A DNA stretch of 64,000 nt from Niabella pedocola (lineage in GTDB: Bacteria; Bacteroidota; Bacteroidia; Chitinophagales; Chitinophagaceae). The translations under genes were made by a program, and so were the position numbers. The notes beneath the pieces are model-generated. The model was given only the letters and a program-made list of their open reading frames with translations, was not told the origin of the DNA and made no database searches. Shown piece by piece: positions 36,774 to 45,596 of this stretch (within the stretch, counting starts at the first letter, position 1; the number at the start of each line of letters is the position of its first letter). Location of the stretch: assembly GCF_021044425.1 (NCBI RefSeq), contig NZ_JAJNEC010000008.1:62001-126000 (forward strand), given 5' to 3'.

Positions 36774-37682
36774 CTACCTACTTCCTTTACCACCGGTTTG
36801 ACTGCAGATATTTTCAATAATTGCAATCAGCTCTTTTGAAATATTATTGAAGTTATCAAATTCATAGGCCTTTCCTCCGGTATTGTTGGTAATCAAATGT
36901 AGCTTATAATTGGCCGGGTAGGTTGGGTTTCCCTTAAAGGTGGTCAACAGGATGCATTGAACCCCCATACTGTTGGCTGTGGCGGCCAGGGCATCCAGGT
37001 AGGTATCATCTGCTGCGGTAGCATTATCATCATCACCGCTGGCCGGAGCATCAGTAATGATTACCGCCAGTTTTGTAATATTGCCGCTGCGCCAGGTTCC
37101 GGCAAACTGGTTACTGAGGATCTCATGCAACAGCAGGTCCCCAGGCTCCGGTCCCCCGATTCCGGCACCCAGTTTCATTGCCGAAGCATTGTTGATCTTT
37201 GCCAGCTGGGTACTAAACGTGGTTTTATTTGCCGGTGCAAATTTTTCCATCATCGTGAGGTACTGGTTGGTGGTGGGCCCGGAGGTTATGATCTTTTTCT
37301 GGCCGGCCGGCAACGCTACATAATCCGCAGCATTCAGGTACATGGGCAACGGGAAGCCGCCGCCTTCCTTTGTATATTCATCAAACAACGATAACGACAG
37401 GCGGTAATCGCCTCCGGATTCTGTTACAATGGTATTGGCGATATTATTTACCTCCTTTTTTACAGAGTCGATCGCAGGTCCCATGCTGCCGGTATAATCC
37501 AACAGAAAGGCTACATCCATACCGGCATTGCAGCCCTGTGCTACCGGCTCGGATGTTGTATAGGTACAAGCATCCGTTTTACTGCAGGATGCCAGCAGGT
37601 ACAGGGCCATTCCGGCAAAACAGCTCATAACAACCGCCGGAACCGGATGCTTGATAAACGTGTATATTGTTGCTTTTTTCAT
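36774..37682 (-). CDS. Von Willebrand factor A domain lipoprotein, 302 aa
   Basis: The signal segment ends in a lipobox (LLASC, Cys33), so it is surface- or periplasm-anchored. A VWA domain follows with the metal-ion-dependent adhesion site VAFLLDYTGSM (DxTxS rather than the commoner DxSxS), the second MIDAS region around a Thr, and KLAVIITDAPASGDDDN for the last Asp. The function is unknown: adhesion or complex assembly are the usual roles of such domains. It lies 156 nt downstream of the OmpA gene, and may share a transcript with it. Confidence 0.8.
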   Translation of the reverse strand: MKKATIYTFIKHPVPAVVMSCFAGMALYLLASCSKTDACTYTTSEPVAQGCNAGMDVAFLLDYTGSMGPAIDSVKKEVNNIANTIVTESGGDYRLSLSLFDEYTKEGGGFPLPMYLNAADYVALPAGQKKIITSGPTTNQYLTMMEKFAPANKTTFSTQLAKINNASAMKLGAGIGGPEPGDLLLHEILSNQFAGTWRSGNITKLAVIITDAPASGDDDNATAADDTYLDALAATANSMGVQCILLTTFKGNPTYPANYKLHLITNNTGGKAYEFDNFNNISKELIAIIENICSQTGGKGSR

Positions 37683-37838
37683 TTTTCAGATTTTTAATGA
37701 TCAGGAAATCAAATAAGGTTTTTGTCTTAAAAAATACCGTTGATGTATTAGTGCGTGTCAAACGGTTTCTCCGTACGCTTAATGCAGGATAAAGGCAGGT
37801 CCCGGCCGTTTTTAAATACCGGCCAGGCCCGCCGCTTT

Positions 37839-39665
37839 TTATCTGGGACAGATGACTTTCATTTCGGTACGCCGGTTGAACTGGTGTTCTGCCTCGGAAC
37901 AGTTTACCCCATCGGCGCAACGGTTCAACAGCCGGGTTTCTCCATAGCCCTTCGCCACAATCCGGTCTCCGGCAATCCCCTTGGAGATCAGGTATGCCTT
38001 GGCTGCATCGGCTCTGTTTTGTGAAAGCGTTTGATTATAGGCATGTGAGGCCCTGGAATCGGTATGAGAAGAAAGCTCTACACGCACACCCGGGTTGTCA
38101 TTCATAAATTGCACCAGCCGGTTTAGCTCGGGTTTAGCATCTTCACGGATAAAATATTTGTCGAGGTCATAATGAATATTTTCCAGACGGATCGCTTTAT
38201 CACAATCTGCTACTTCCATACACATTTCCAGTTTTACAAATAAGGTGGTGTTGCGGTTATAGTCGGACGCGGCGATGTTCACCATTTGCGAAAAATATTT
38301 TTCCTTGCGACCAAACACGATTATTTCCGATTTCTGTTTCAGATGAAATAAAAAGGCTCCGCTGTTATCGGTTTGTGTATTTTTCTCAACGGAGCTGTTC
38401 CGGTCTCTAAGCACTACCGTAACGCCCGGCAAGGCTGTTGCGGTATTACATACCACTGCGTTCCCCTGCAGGATAAAGTTTTCATCTGTGTACAACAGTT
38501 CTTTTTGCAAAGTGCCGTTGGGAATAAACTCCGTTTCATTCGCCTTCGCGGGAGTTAAATCTACGGCATACAGCTTTCCGTTGATGGTATAAGCGCCGGG
38601 GGTCATATTCTGGAACACAACCACTCCAAAGGCATTGGTTATACCAGACCGGATCACATTGCCGCCGGCATCCTTTACCGCCACGTCCGTGTGCGGCAAT
38701 ATTTCCTTTGTATATTGATCGCGTGCCGTAACAGCCAATGCGTATACCTGGCAGGAATTGCAGGTGGCTACCGGTGGTACCACAGGCGCTGGCGTCTTTG
38801 TTTTTTTACGGGAAGGCAGGCGAAGGCTGATGCCGGCATAGGCCCCGATGGACGCGATATCGCAGTTGCAGGATTGATCGATCCTCCGCAGGTCCTTTTC
38901 TGTAAAAGAACGGACGCCTTTTTCATCCGGCTCAAAAGCCCGGTAGGCCGCCGAATAACCGGCCGGCCCAACCGCATCTCTCGTTTTGAAATGGCGCAGG
39001 TAATAAGCGCCGATATGCATGCCTATCACATCGTTAAAGAAGTAACGGGCGGTTAATGCCCCCTTTACGCTGAATACGTTGTTAAGGTTATACCCGCCAT
39101 GATAATTCAATACCTGCGCTATCGAGCCACTTTTACCGGTAAGTGCCAGTCCGCCGCCCTTGATGGAAGCAACCCCGGCCCTTCCGTTCAGTTCCACAGC
39201 AAACCTGCCCTGGCGATCGGTATAATGCACACCAGGACCAACGCCATAAAAAACACGGGTGATGTCCTGTTTTGTTAAGGCAAAATCAGTGATCAGTACA
39301 TTGTTGACCGGATCAAAAACCGAATCCGTGGGGTATTTGTTCTGCGGACTGTTTTTGATATAATCTACATCGGCGCCTACACTGAGCCATTTCCAGTAGT
39401 AACCGGCCGTAACGCCCGCGCTCAGACCGCCCTTATAACGGATATAAGGCGTATTGTTTTTGTAATCCGGAAACAGGTCGTAGCCACCGTTCAATCCAAA
39501 GCGGAACCCTTTGGACGGCAACCGGTCTTCCTGTTGCACGGGATGGGTTTGCGCAACGTTTACCAGGCTTATCAGCAGTAAGGATACTGCAAAAACAAGA
39601 TAAAGGATCGATTGAGAAGCGAGCGGCCGGTGCCAGCAGACCGGGGTTAGAATTTTCGTTTGCAT
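37839..39665 (-). CDS. OmpA-family outer-membrane protein with extra beta domains, 608 aa
   Basis: The N-terminal signal segment (hydrophobic around residues 20-38) is followed by a barrel-like region resembling OmpA/outer-membrane beta-barrel domains (GFRFGLNGGYDLFPDY, about 50-290). Two carboxypeptidase-regulatory-like beta domains follow (about 300-480). The C-terminus is an OmpA peptidoglycan-binding domain (LSSHTDSRASHAYNQTLSQNRADAAKAYL, and GYGET). It probably anchors the outer membrane to peptidoglycan. A perfect 11-bp inverted repeat brackets the start codon, with part of the ATG inside the 3' arm, suggesting translational or transcriptional control. Confidence 0.85.
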   Translation of the reverse strand: MQTKILTPVCWHRPLASQSILYLVFAVSLLLISLVNVAQTHPVQQEDRLPSKGFRFGLNGGYDLFPDYKNNTPYIRYKGGLSAGVTAGYYWKWLSVGADVDYIKNSPQNKYPTDSVFDPVNNVLITDFALTKQDITRVFYGVGPGVHYTDRQGRFAVELNGRAGVASIKGGGLALTGKSGSIAQVLNYHGGYNLNNVFSVKGALTARYFFNDVIGMHIGAYYLRHFKTRDAVGPAGYSAAYRAFEPDEKGVRSFTEKDLRRIDQSCNCDIASIGAYAGISLRLPSRKKTKTPAPVVPPVATCNSCQVYALAVTARDQYTKEILPHTDVAVKDAGGNVIRSGITNAFGVVVFQNMTPGAYTINGKLYAVDLTPAKANETEFIPNGTLQKELLYTDENFILQGNAVVCNTATALPGVTVVLRDRNSSVEKNTQTDNSGAFLFHLKQKSEIIVFGRKEKYFSQMVNIAASDYNRNTTLFVKLEMCMEVADCDKAIRLENIHYDLDKYFIREDAKPELNRLVQFMNDNPGVRVELSSHTDSRASHAYNQTLSQNRADAAKAYLISKGIAGDRIVAKGYGETRLLNRCADGVNCSEAEHQFNRRTEMKVICPR

Positions 39666-39704
39666 AGTATAAAATTTTAAATGATGGTTGTTGTTTTATA
39701 CTAT
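39664..39704 (-). promoter_or_regulatory. 11-bp inverted repeat covering the OmpA gene start codon
   Basis: ATAGTATAAAA (39664-39674) and TTTTATACTAT (39694-39704) are perfect reverse complements with a 19-nt spacer. On the minus-strand transcript the hairpin's 3' arm contains the A and U of the ATG at 39663-39665. It could be a start-sequestering hairpin in the mRNA or a dyad operator. Confidence 0.6.
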
Positions 39705-39795
39705 ATCCGCCGATCTTCTTTTTTGTTACCCCTGTAATAAAAAAAATGGAGGTCCGGGAATGTTACCCTGTACAGATAGCACTTGCGGGGCTTTG

Positions 39796-39945
39796 CACTC
39801 ATTGCGGTAAAAACAAACCGCAGAGAACAGGAGAACGGAGGGATCCGCGAAGAACGCAGGGATCCGCTGAACAGTGATCCGGCAGGATCCGACCCGGGAG
39901 CTTTTCGCAAATTGAGATTCAGGAATGAAATGCAAAGCACGCTAC
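39796..39945. repeat. Intergenic direct repeat, copy A
   Basis: Begins CATTGCGGTAAAAACAAACC and ends ATGCAAAGCACGCTA. A second copy with the same order of words lies at 40053-40182. The copies share a block including GGAGCTTTTCGCAA, GATTCAGG and ATGAAA, with a few substitutions and small length differences. There is no coding signal; the GCG/CGCAAAG words resemble extragenic repeats common in Bacteroidota. Confidence 0.6.
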
Positions 39946-40052
39946 AAAACGCTGCTGGCTTGTGGCAAACGCAAAAACTTCGAGCGCTTAAAAGACATTG
40001 CAATTATGAACACTCCGGGGGCCATAACGACCCCTGTGGATTTCCTTGCGCC
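39946..40052. other. Spacer between the two direct repeats
   Basis: About 105 nt between the repeat copies, containing GCTTGTGGCAAACGCAAAAA and a short open frame. I see no gene, hairpin or known motif here. Confidence 0.4.
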
Positions 40053-40182
40053 CATTGCGGTAAAAACAAACCGCAAAGAACAGGAGAAACGCAGGGATCC
40101 GCTGAGCAGTCATCCGGCATAGGAGCCCATCCCGGAGCTTTTCGCAACTTGCGATTCAGGGATGAAACGCAAAGCACGCTAT
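40053..40182. repeat. Intergenic direct repeat, copy B
   Basis: Matches copy A (39796-39945) almost word for word at both ends: the GCGGTAAAAACAAACCGC start and the GCAAAGCACGCTA end. It is shorter because a block near GATCCGCGAAGAACGC is missing. It ends 6 nt before the stop codon of the acetyltransferase gene. Confidence 0.6.
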
Positions 40183-40188
40183 AAGAAG

Positions 40189-40659
40189 CTATATGTCGGG
40201 ATCGGATTGCTTATAAAGAAAAACAAGGGTTAGCTGATCATTAACCGGTTGTTCCCGGAAAGCACGGTAACCCAGCTTTTGATAAAGCAACAGGTTTTTA
40301 ACGCTCTTACTTCCTGTAAATAGTTCATAGCGTGTAACAGGGGCCAGCGCCGTCTCCATTTGATACATCAGTTGCTTCCCGATGCCCTGGTTCTGGTATT
40401 CCGGCGCCACGATCAGTTTATGGATATACCCCGTAGCATCTTTCACATATCCCCTTACCGAACCGATGATTGTTTGCTCCTGCCAGGCAACCAGGCAAAC
40501 CGAACCCTGCTCCAATTCGGTGCACAGCTCCTCCAGTGTTTGCCGCAATGGCTGAATCGCGTAATCATTGTAAATAGCAGCCTCCGATACATAACAACGC
40601 TTTTGCAAACGCAGCAATTCAGGCAGCTCCATCTTTGTTACAGGTCTGATGTATAGCAT
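40189..40659 (-). CDS. GNAT-family N-acetyltransferase, 156 aa
   Basis: A small acetyl-CoA-dependent acetyltransferase. The acetyl-CoA binding motif A is in LIVAPEYQNQGIGKQLMYQMETAL (Q/R-x-x-G-x-G/A). The start at 40659 (MLYIRPVTKMELPELLRLQ) gives a classic GNAT N-terminus; an in-frame ATG at 40707 adds a basic stretch not expected. The target is unknown. It lies 107 nt after trpF on the same strand and may be the tail of the trp transcript, but it is not part of the pathway. Confidence 0.85.
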   Translation of the reverse strand: MLYIRPVTKMELPELLRLQKRCYVSEAAIYNDYAIQPLRQTLEELCTELEQGSVCLVAWQEQTIIGSVRGYVKDATGYIHKLIVAPEYQNQGIGKQLMYQMETALAPVTRYELFTGSKSVKNLLLYQKLGYRAFREQPVNDQLTLVFLYKQSDPDI

Positions 40660-40765
40660 GAATACATGTTTTTCACGATTCTGTAGCAGCATACATTCTC
40701 TGGCCATGCCGGAATATACCAGCAGTGTGAATCATACCCCGTTGCGTGCAACCGGCTTGAGGGTA

Positions 40766-41401
40766 CTATACGGTAGCCAGTTTGCTTAAAAAGGCAGCCA
40801 GCAATTCCATATCCTTTATACCCGGTGCTGTTTCAAACTTACTGTTTACATCCAGGGCATATACACGATTATTCTTTAGAAATGAATGCAGCTCTGCAAT
40901 GTCATCCGGGCCGATGCCGCCGCTTAAAAAATACGGACGTTCCAGTTTTGCTTTTTGTAAACCCGACCAGTCGAATTTTTTGCCGGTGCCACCATAGGCC
41001 ACCGCCTTTGTATCAAACAAAAACGCATCTGCAACCGGTACATAAGGCTTTGTGATCAACGCAAGATCTTCTTCCCCCGTAACCCTGAATACCTTTACAA
41101 GCTTCACCATGCCCTGCAGCCGGCTGCAATACTCCGGTGATTCTTCGCCATGCAGCTGTACCATATCCAGCCCGTAAGTGGCTATTTTCTCCAGTACTTC
41201 TTCCACCGGTGCATTTACAAATACCCCGGCTTTTTTTATGCCGGTTAGCAGCTTCAGTGCTTCCGGATCGATCTTCGTACCCACATACCGGGGAGATGGT
41301 GCATAAAAGATAAACCCGGCATAATCCACTCCCAGCTTCACCAGTTCCGCTACCTGCTGCAGCTGCGTCATTCCGCAAACCTTTACCAGCGGCCGGCTCA
41401 T
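40766..41401 (-). CDS. trpF: Phosphoribosylanthranilate isomerase, 211 aa
   Basis: Third step of tryptophan synthesis (Amadori rearrangement to CdRP). A (beta/alpha)8 barrel with KVCGMTQLQQVAELVKLGVDYAGFIFYAPSPRYV (catalytic Cys) and the later FLFDTKAVAYGGTGKKFDWSGL (catalytic Asp). The phosphate-binding end is FLSGGIGPDDIAEL and VNSKFETAPGIKD. It overlaps trpC by 4 nt, so the two are translationally coupled. Confidence 0.95.
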   Translation of the reverse strand: MSRPLVKVCGMTQLQQVAELVKLGVDYAGFIFYAPSPRYVGTKIDPEALKLLTGIKKAGVFVNAPVEEVLEKIATYGLDMVQLHGEESPEYCSRLQGMVKLVKVFRVTGEEDLALITKPYVPVADAFLFDTKAVAYGGTGKKFDWSGLQKAKLERPYFLSGGIGPDDIAELHSFLKNNRVYALDVNSKFETAPGIKDMELLAAFLSKLATV

Positions 41402-42186
41402 GCTTTTTCTTTTAAACGGTTTACAAATGCTTCAAATGCCAGCGGCGGATGTTCCTGGCGCATGAAATACTCGCCGATTAAGAAGCCCTTAAACCCGTTT
41501 TCCCGAAACAGCAGGATGTCTTCAATTTTATCAATACCGCTTTCGGCTATTTTTATTTTATCCTCAGGGATCTTTGCAGCCATTCTCAGGCTGCGCTCAA
41601 TGTCTACTGAAAATGTTTTTAAATCCCGGTTATTGATGCCCACAATTTTCGTGGCCGCACAAACATGCTCCAGCTCCTCCTCCGCATGCAGCTCCAGTAT
41701 GGTTTCCAGTCCCAGCGAGCTGGCGAATACCGCCAGCCGTTCTACTTCCGCCGGCGTAAGGCAGGCCGCGATCAAAAGAATGATATCGGCGCCCATCGAT
41801 TTTGCCTCCACGATCTGGTATTCATCCACAATAAAGTCTTTCCGCAAAACAGGAATGGCATTTTTCCGCGCTTCGATAAGATCCGCAGATGAACCGCCAA
41901 AAAAGGCTTCATCTGTAAGTACCGACAATGCTGCCGCACCAAATTTTGTATACGCGCCGGTAATGGTGGCTACATCGGCATCCTTATTGATAAATCCCTT
42001 CGAAGGCGATTTCCGTTTAAACTCGGCAATGATCCCCGTGCTATCCGGAGCCTGCAAGGAGGCAGCCAGCGAACGCACCGGCGCACCAAACGCATCCGTT
42101 TGTTCCAGCTGCGCCACAGAAGTATGCACCTTTCTTTCTGCTACTTCTTTTCTTTTATATTCGATGATCGTATCCAGGATATTCAT
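41398..42186 (-). CDS. trpC: Indole-3-glycerol-phosphate synthase, 262 aa
   Basis: Fourth step: CdRP to indole-3-glycerol phosphate. A (beta/alpha)8 barrel with the catalytic Lys in IIAEFKRKSPSKGFI and the second Lys in VLRKDFIVDEYQI. ETILELHAEEELEHV and GINNRDLKTFSVDIE are the other family signatures. Separate from trpF, not fused as in E. coli. Overlaps the trpF start by 4 nt; a 116-nt gap with an intergenic repeat separates it from trpD. Confidence 0.95.
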   Translation of the reverse strand: MNILDTIIEYKRKEVAERKVHTSVAQLEQTDAFGAPVRSLAASLQAPDSTGIIAEFKRKSPSKGFINKDADVATITGAYTKFGAAALSVLTDEAFFGGSSADLIEARKNAIPVLRKDFIVDEYQIVEAKSMGADIILLIAACLTPAEVERLAVFASSLGLETILELHAEEELEHVCAATKIVGINNRDLKTFSVDIERSLRMAAKIPEDKIKIAESGIDKIEDILLFRENGFKGFLIGEYFMRQEHPPLAFEAFVNRLKEKA

Positions 42187-42189
42187 ACT

Positions 42190-42247
42190 ATTGTTTCAGG
42201 TTTAAGGTTTAACGTTCCAGGTTAGATTTCGTTTTATACTCGATGTG
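42190..42247. repeat. Intergenic repeat copy between trpC and trpD
   Basis: Begins ATTGTTTCAGGTTTAAGG and ends TTTTATACTCGATG. Aligned with 35635-35682, about 40 positions match in the same order (GTTTAAGG, GTTCCAGGTTAG, TTTCG, TTTATACT-GATG). It sits inside the trp operon, so transcription passes through it. Confidence 0.6.
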
Positions 42248-42302
42248 AGCACCCGGTTCCGGATGCCCGGGCTCATTGCTAAAAGCGAAAGGCGCACCAC
42301 AG

Positions 42303-43295
42303 CTACTGCAACGCAATCAACCGCTGCAGGCACTGATAGGCCCTGCCCGACCGCAGGCTTTCTGTTGCTGCTTCAAAGGCGTCAGCATAGTTGGGATAAA
42401 TACCCGTTACCTGCAGCGCCACCGCAGCATTTGCCAGTACCACGGCTTCCTGCTCCGGTGTTCCGCTTCCCTGTATGATATCGGAGAAGATCCTGGCAGC
42501 GGCCTCTATGGTATCGCCCCCCTTAATCGACTCCGGTTTTACTTCCATACCCCCCAATTCTGTTGCAGATAAGATCTGCTCGCCTTTTGCCGTAATGAGT
42601 TTAGTATCGCCCGTCAGGGAAATTTCATCATACCCATCCAATCCATGTACAATGGCAAAATCTTTGGACTGCTGTTGCATGAGGTAATTGTACAGGCGTG
42701 CCATTTCCAGGTTATATACACCGATAATGCTGAACGCCGGAAATGCCGGGTTTACCAGCGGGCCCAGCATATTAAAGAACGTACGTATACCCAGGTTCTT
42801 TCGTATCGGGCCTACATTTTTCAGCGCCGGGTGAAACTGCGGTGCATGTAAAAAACAAATATGGGCTTCTTCCAGTTCCCGGCGAAGCGCGGCATTGTCG
42901 TTCTTAAATTTATACCCCATCGATTCCACCACATTGGAAGAACCGCTGATGGTAGACGCTCCGTAATTGCCATGTTTGGTTACCTTTTGCCCGGTACCCG
43001 CTACAATAAAGCAAGACAGCGTGGAGATATTGAATGTATTCTTTCCGTCACCTCCGGTACCCACAATATCAACCGTATCCATTCCGTCAAATTCCATCGG
43101 CAGGCAAAGCTCCAGCAAGGCATCCTGGAAGCCCTGCAATTCCTGCAGGGTAATGCTGCGCATCAGGTATACCGTCATAAAAGACGTTACCTCATGTTCA
43201 TTATACACACCTTTGCCGATGTTTACCAGCACATCCTTGGCGGTGGCCCGGTCAAGGGTTTTATGTTCAAATAACAGGGATAATATTTTTTTCAT
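42303..43295 (-). CDS. trpD: Anthranilate phosphoribosyltransferase, 330 aa
   Basis: Second step: anthranilate plus PRPP to phosphoribosyl-anthranilate. The PRPP-binding loop is VDIVGTGGDGKNTFNISTLS, then KHGNYGASTISGSSNVVESMG. GPLVNPAFPAFSIIGVY and the DEISLTGDTKL motif are typical. Not fused to TrpG. Downstream of trpG (85 nt gap) and followed by trpC. Confidence 0.96.
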   Translation of the reverse strand: MKKILSLLFEHKTLDRATAKDVLVNIGKGVYNEHEVTSFMTVYLMRSITLQELQGFQDALLELCLPMEFDGMDTVDIVGTGGDGKNTFNISTLSCFIVAGTGQKVTKHGNYGASTISGSSNVVESMGYKFKNDNAALRRELEEAHICFLHAPQFHPALKNVGPIRKNLGIRTFFNMLGPLVNPAFPAFSIIGVYNLEMARLYNYLMQQQSKDFAIVHGLDGYDEISLTGDTKLITAKGEQILSATELGGMEVKPESIKGGDTIEAAARIFSDIIQGSGTPEQEAVVLANAAVALQVTGIYPNYADAFEAATESLRSGRAYQCLQRLIALQ

Positions 43296-43380
43296 TTTAT
43301 AAATATGACGCCCTTACAGGACTTTATAGGTTCGCTGCTACCGGGCAGCTTTGCTTTAGGTTCATTTTCAAATCATCAGA

Positions 43381-43950
43381 TTACTGTTCCAGCCAGTTGC
43401 GAATGATCGTTTCGCCCATCGGAGTCAGCACACTTTCCGGATGGAACTGCACCCCCTGTACATCGTAGGTTTTGTGTCGCAGGGCCATGATCATGTCCTG
43501 ATCGTCGACCGCTGTAATTTCCAGTTCCTCCGGAAAATTATCACGCGATACCACCCAGGAATGATAGCGGCCGATCTCAAACCGGTCCGGCATATTATGG
43601 AACAGGTTGCCGCTGCGCTTGATGATGGTACAACCCGTAGCTACTCCATGGTACACCTGGGGCAGGTTATACAACGTGCCGCCAAATGTTTCACCGATGG
43701 CCTGCTGGCCCAAACACACGCCCAATATCGATTTGGAGGGTGCATACTCTTTTATCAACGGCAGCAGTAAGCCGGATTCTACCGGGATGCCCGGCCCCGG
43801 CGACAGGATAATTTTGTCATACTGCTTTACTTCCTCCAGCGGGATCTGGTCGTTCCGGAACACATCCACTTTTTGATGCAGGATCTTTTCCACCATGTGC
43901 ACCAGGTTATACGTAAACGAATCGTAATTATCAAAAACGAGTAATTTCAT
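43381..43950 (-). CDS. trpG: Anthranilate synthase glutamine amidotransferase component, 189 aa
   Basis: Class I glutamine amidotransferase that feeds ammonia to TrpE. The catalytic Cys lies in LGVCLGQQAIGETFGG, and the His-Glu pair in GVQFHPESVLT. The start FDNYDSFTYNLVHMVEK is a typical TrpG opening. It could also serve as PabA in folate synthesis, as in several bacteria; its place in the trp operon makes TrpG primary. Confidence 0.95.
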   Translation of the reverse strand: MKLLVFDNYDSFTYNLVHMVEKILHQKVDVFRNDQIPLEEVKQYDKIILSPGPGIPVESGLLLPLIKEYAPSKSILGVCLGQQAIGETFGGTLYNLPQVYHGVATGCTIIKRSGNLFHNMPDRFEIGRYHSWVVSRDNFPEELEITAVDDQDMIMALRHKTYDVQGVQFHPESVLTPMGETIIRNWLEQ

Positions 43951-44098
43951 ATCGGAATTTCTGATTTCTTAATTTTTTATTTAACGAAAGCCCACTTCAC
44001 TATCGACCATTCACTGCTCAGGCTGCCATAAGCACCACCGTTCAAGGGTGCGACGCAACGGGGATGCCCTGTGTGCTGCAGCCGGGTTCATAAACTGC

Positions 44099-45517
44099 TT
44101 ACAGGATCTTCTCCGCCTCCACAATGGCCTTCTTCAATGCCCCCAGTTTATTCGTTACTTCCTGCAGCTCGCCCTCGGGATTGCTGGCCGCCACAATACC
44201 ACCCCCGGCCTGGCAGGTAAGGGTATTGTTCCGGCTTAGGAACGTGCGGATCATGATGGCCTGGTTACAGCTGCCGTCGAAGCCCATAAACCCGATGGCA
44301 CCGCCGTAAAAACTACGTGCCGTAGGCTCCAGCTGGCTGATCAGTTCCATGGCCTTTATTTTTGGTGCGCCGCTCAATGTGCCGGCAGGAAAGGTTTTTC
44401 CAAAAAGATCGAAGGGATGCGTTTGCGGGTATACCGTTCCGTTTACTTCACTCACCAGGTGAATCACGTGCGAATAATAATGCGGTTCCTTAAAATGGCT
44501 TACGTGTACCTCTCCGCAGCCGCGGCTGAGATCATTACGGGCCAGGTCTACCAGCATTACATGTTCCGCATTTTCTTTCGGATCCGCCTGCAGCGTCTTT
44601 GTTTGCTCCGCATCGGTTTTATCATCACCGGTACGCCGGATGGTACCTGCAATGGGATGGATGGTGGCTTTACCGTTGTTGATGATCAGCTGCGATTCGG
44701 GCGAGGAACCCATTAATTTATAGTCGCCATAATCAAAAAAGAACAGGTAGGGCGAAGGGTTGATATTGCGCAGGCTGCGGTATACATTGAATTCATCACC
44801 CGTAAATTTTTGTGTAAAGCGGCGGCTTAGCACGATCTGGAATACATCCCCCCGGTGGCAGTGTGCGATACCGGAACGTACCATTGCGCGGTGGTCTTCA
44901 TCCGACATATTCGATGCTTCCGCTCCTTCTTTGCGAAAGGGGAACACCGGAACATCCCGGCCCATGATCAGGGACTGCAATGCCGCCCGTTCGCTCTCCA
45001 CGCCCGCTATTTTGTTTTCAAGGATCAGCATTTCATCCCTGAAATGGTTGATGGCGATCACGTATTGATATAACCGGTAGCGCATCAGCGGGATATCGCT
45101 GCTGCTGTTTTTAAACCGGCTGCCGGGTATGGTTTCAAAAAACTGGATGGCATCGTACGTGGTATAGCCATAGAGGCCCTGTGCATAACGGGCTTCCCTG
45201 CGCTCGCCGGGCGCAGCCTCAAACCGGCTCATAAAGTCGGCCAGCACGTCTGTTATCTTTTGACTGCCGGAGAGCCGGATCTTTTCCGCCGTATGGCCCG
45301 GCAATTTCAGGTCGATAGTATCACCCGAGATCATTTCAATGCCGGCGATGGCGTTTACCCCGATAAATGACCAGCTGTTATTGGTGGCATTGTTATCGGC
45401 ACTTTCCAGGAGGATGGTATCCCGGAAACGGTCGCGCAGGCGCAAATAAATACCCACCGGCGTAAAAATATCCGCCAGCAGCGATTGTACTTCTGTTTGG
45501 ATCTTTATTTTTTGCAT
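44099..45517 (-). CDS. trpE: Anthranilate synthase component I, 472 aa
   Basis: First committed step: chorismate to anthranilate. The chorismate-binding domain carries MGSSPESQLIINNGKATIHPIAGTIRR, DLARNDLSRGCGEVHVSHF and PAGTLSGAPKIKAMELI, near the end FYGGAIGFMGFDGSCNQAIMIRTF. A short N-terminal domain of about 200 residues holds the likely tryptophan feedback site (LLESADNNATNN). It is the first gene of trpEGDCF and is preceded by a leader peptide and a terminator hairpin, so it is controlled by attenuation. Confidence 0.96.
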   Translation of the reverse strand: MQKIKIQTEVQSLLADIFTPVGIYLRLRDRFRDTILLESADNNATNNSWSFIGVNAIAGIEMISGDTIDLKLPGHTAEKIRLSGSQKITDVLADFMSRFEAAPGERREARYAQGLYGYTTYDAIQFFETIPGSRFKNSSSDIPLMRYRLYQYVIAINHFRDEMLILENKIAGVESERAALQSLIMGRDVPVFPFRKEGAEASNMSDEDHRAMVRSGIAHCHRGDVFQIVLSRRFTQKFTGDEFNVYRSLRNINPSPYLFFFDYGDYKLMGSSPESQLIINNGKATIHPIAGTIRRTGDDKTDAEQTKTLQADPKENAEHVMLVDLARNDLSRGCGEVHVSHFKEPHYYSHVIHLVSEVNGTVYPQTHPFDLFGKTFPAGTLSGAPKIKAMELISQLEPTARSFYGGAIGFMGFDGSCNQAIMIRTFLSRNNTLTCQAGGGIVAASNPEGELQEVTNKLGALKKAIVEAEKIL

Positions 45518-45540
45518 AATTTATTTTCGTTCGATCAAAG

Positions 45541-45565
45541 AAAAACCCCGGTGAGTACCGGGGTT
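45541..45565 (-). terminator. trp attenuator terminator
   Basis: An 8-bp GC-rich stem (45544-45551 with 45558-45565; AACCCCGG / CCGGGGTT) with a 6-nt loop, read on the minus strand into five U. It lies between the leader peptide stop (45597) and the trpE start (45517). An antiterminator partner is not obvious by eye: only a GGGG near the end of the leader could pair with the CCCC of the stem. Confidence 0.85.
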
Positions 45566-45596
45566 CAACTATATTGTTACAACATGGACAATAGCA

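Noticed and set aside
37683..37838. Possible small gene or RNA between the OmpA and VWA genes
   Set aside because: The 156-nt gap contains no hairpin with T-run and no protein-like frame.
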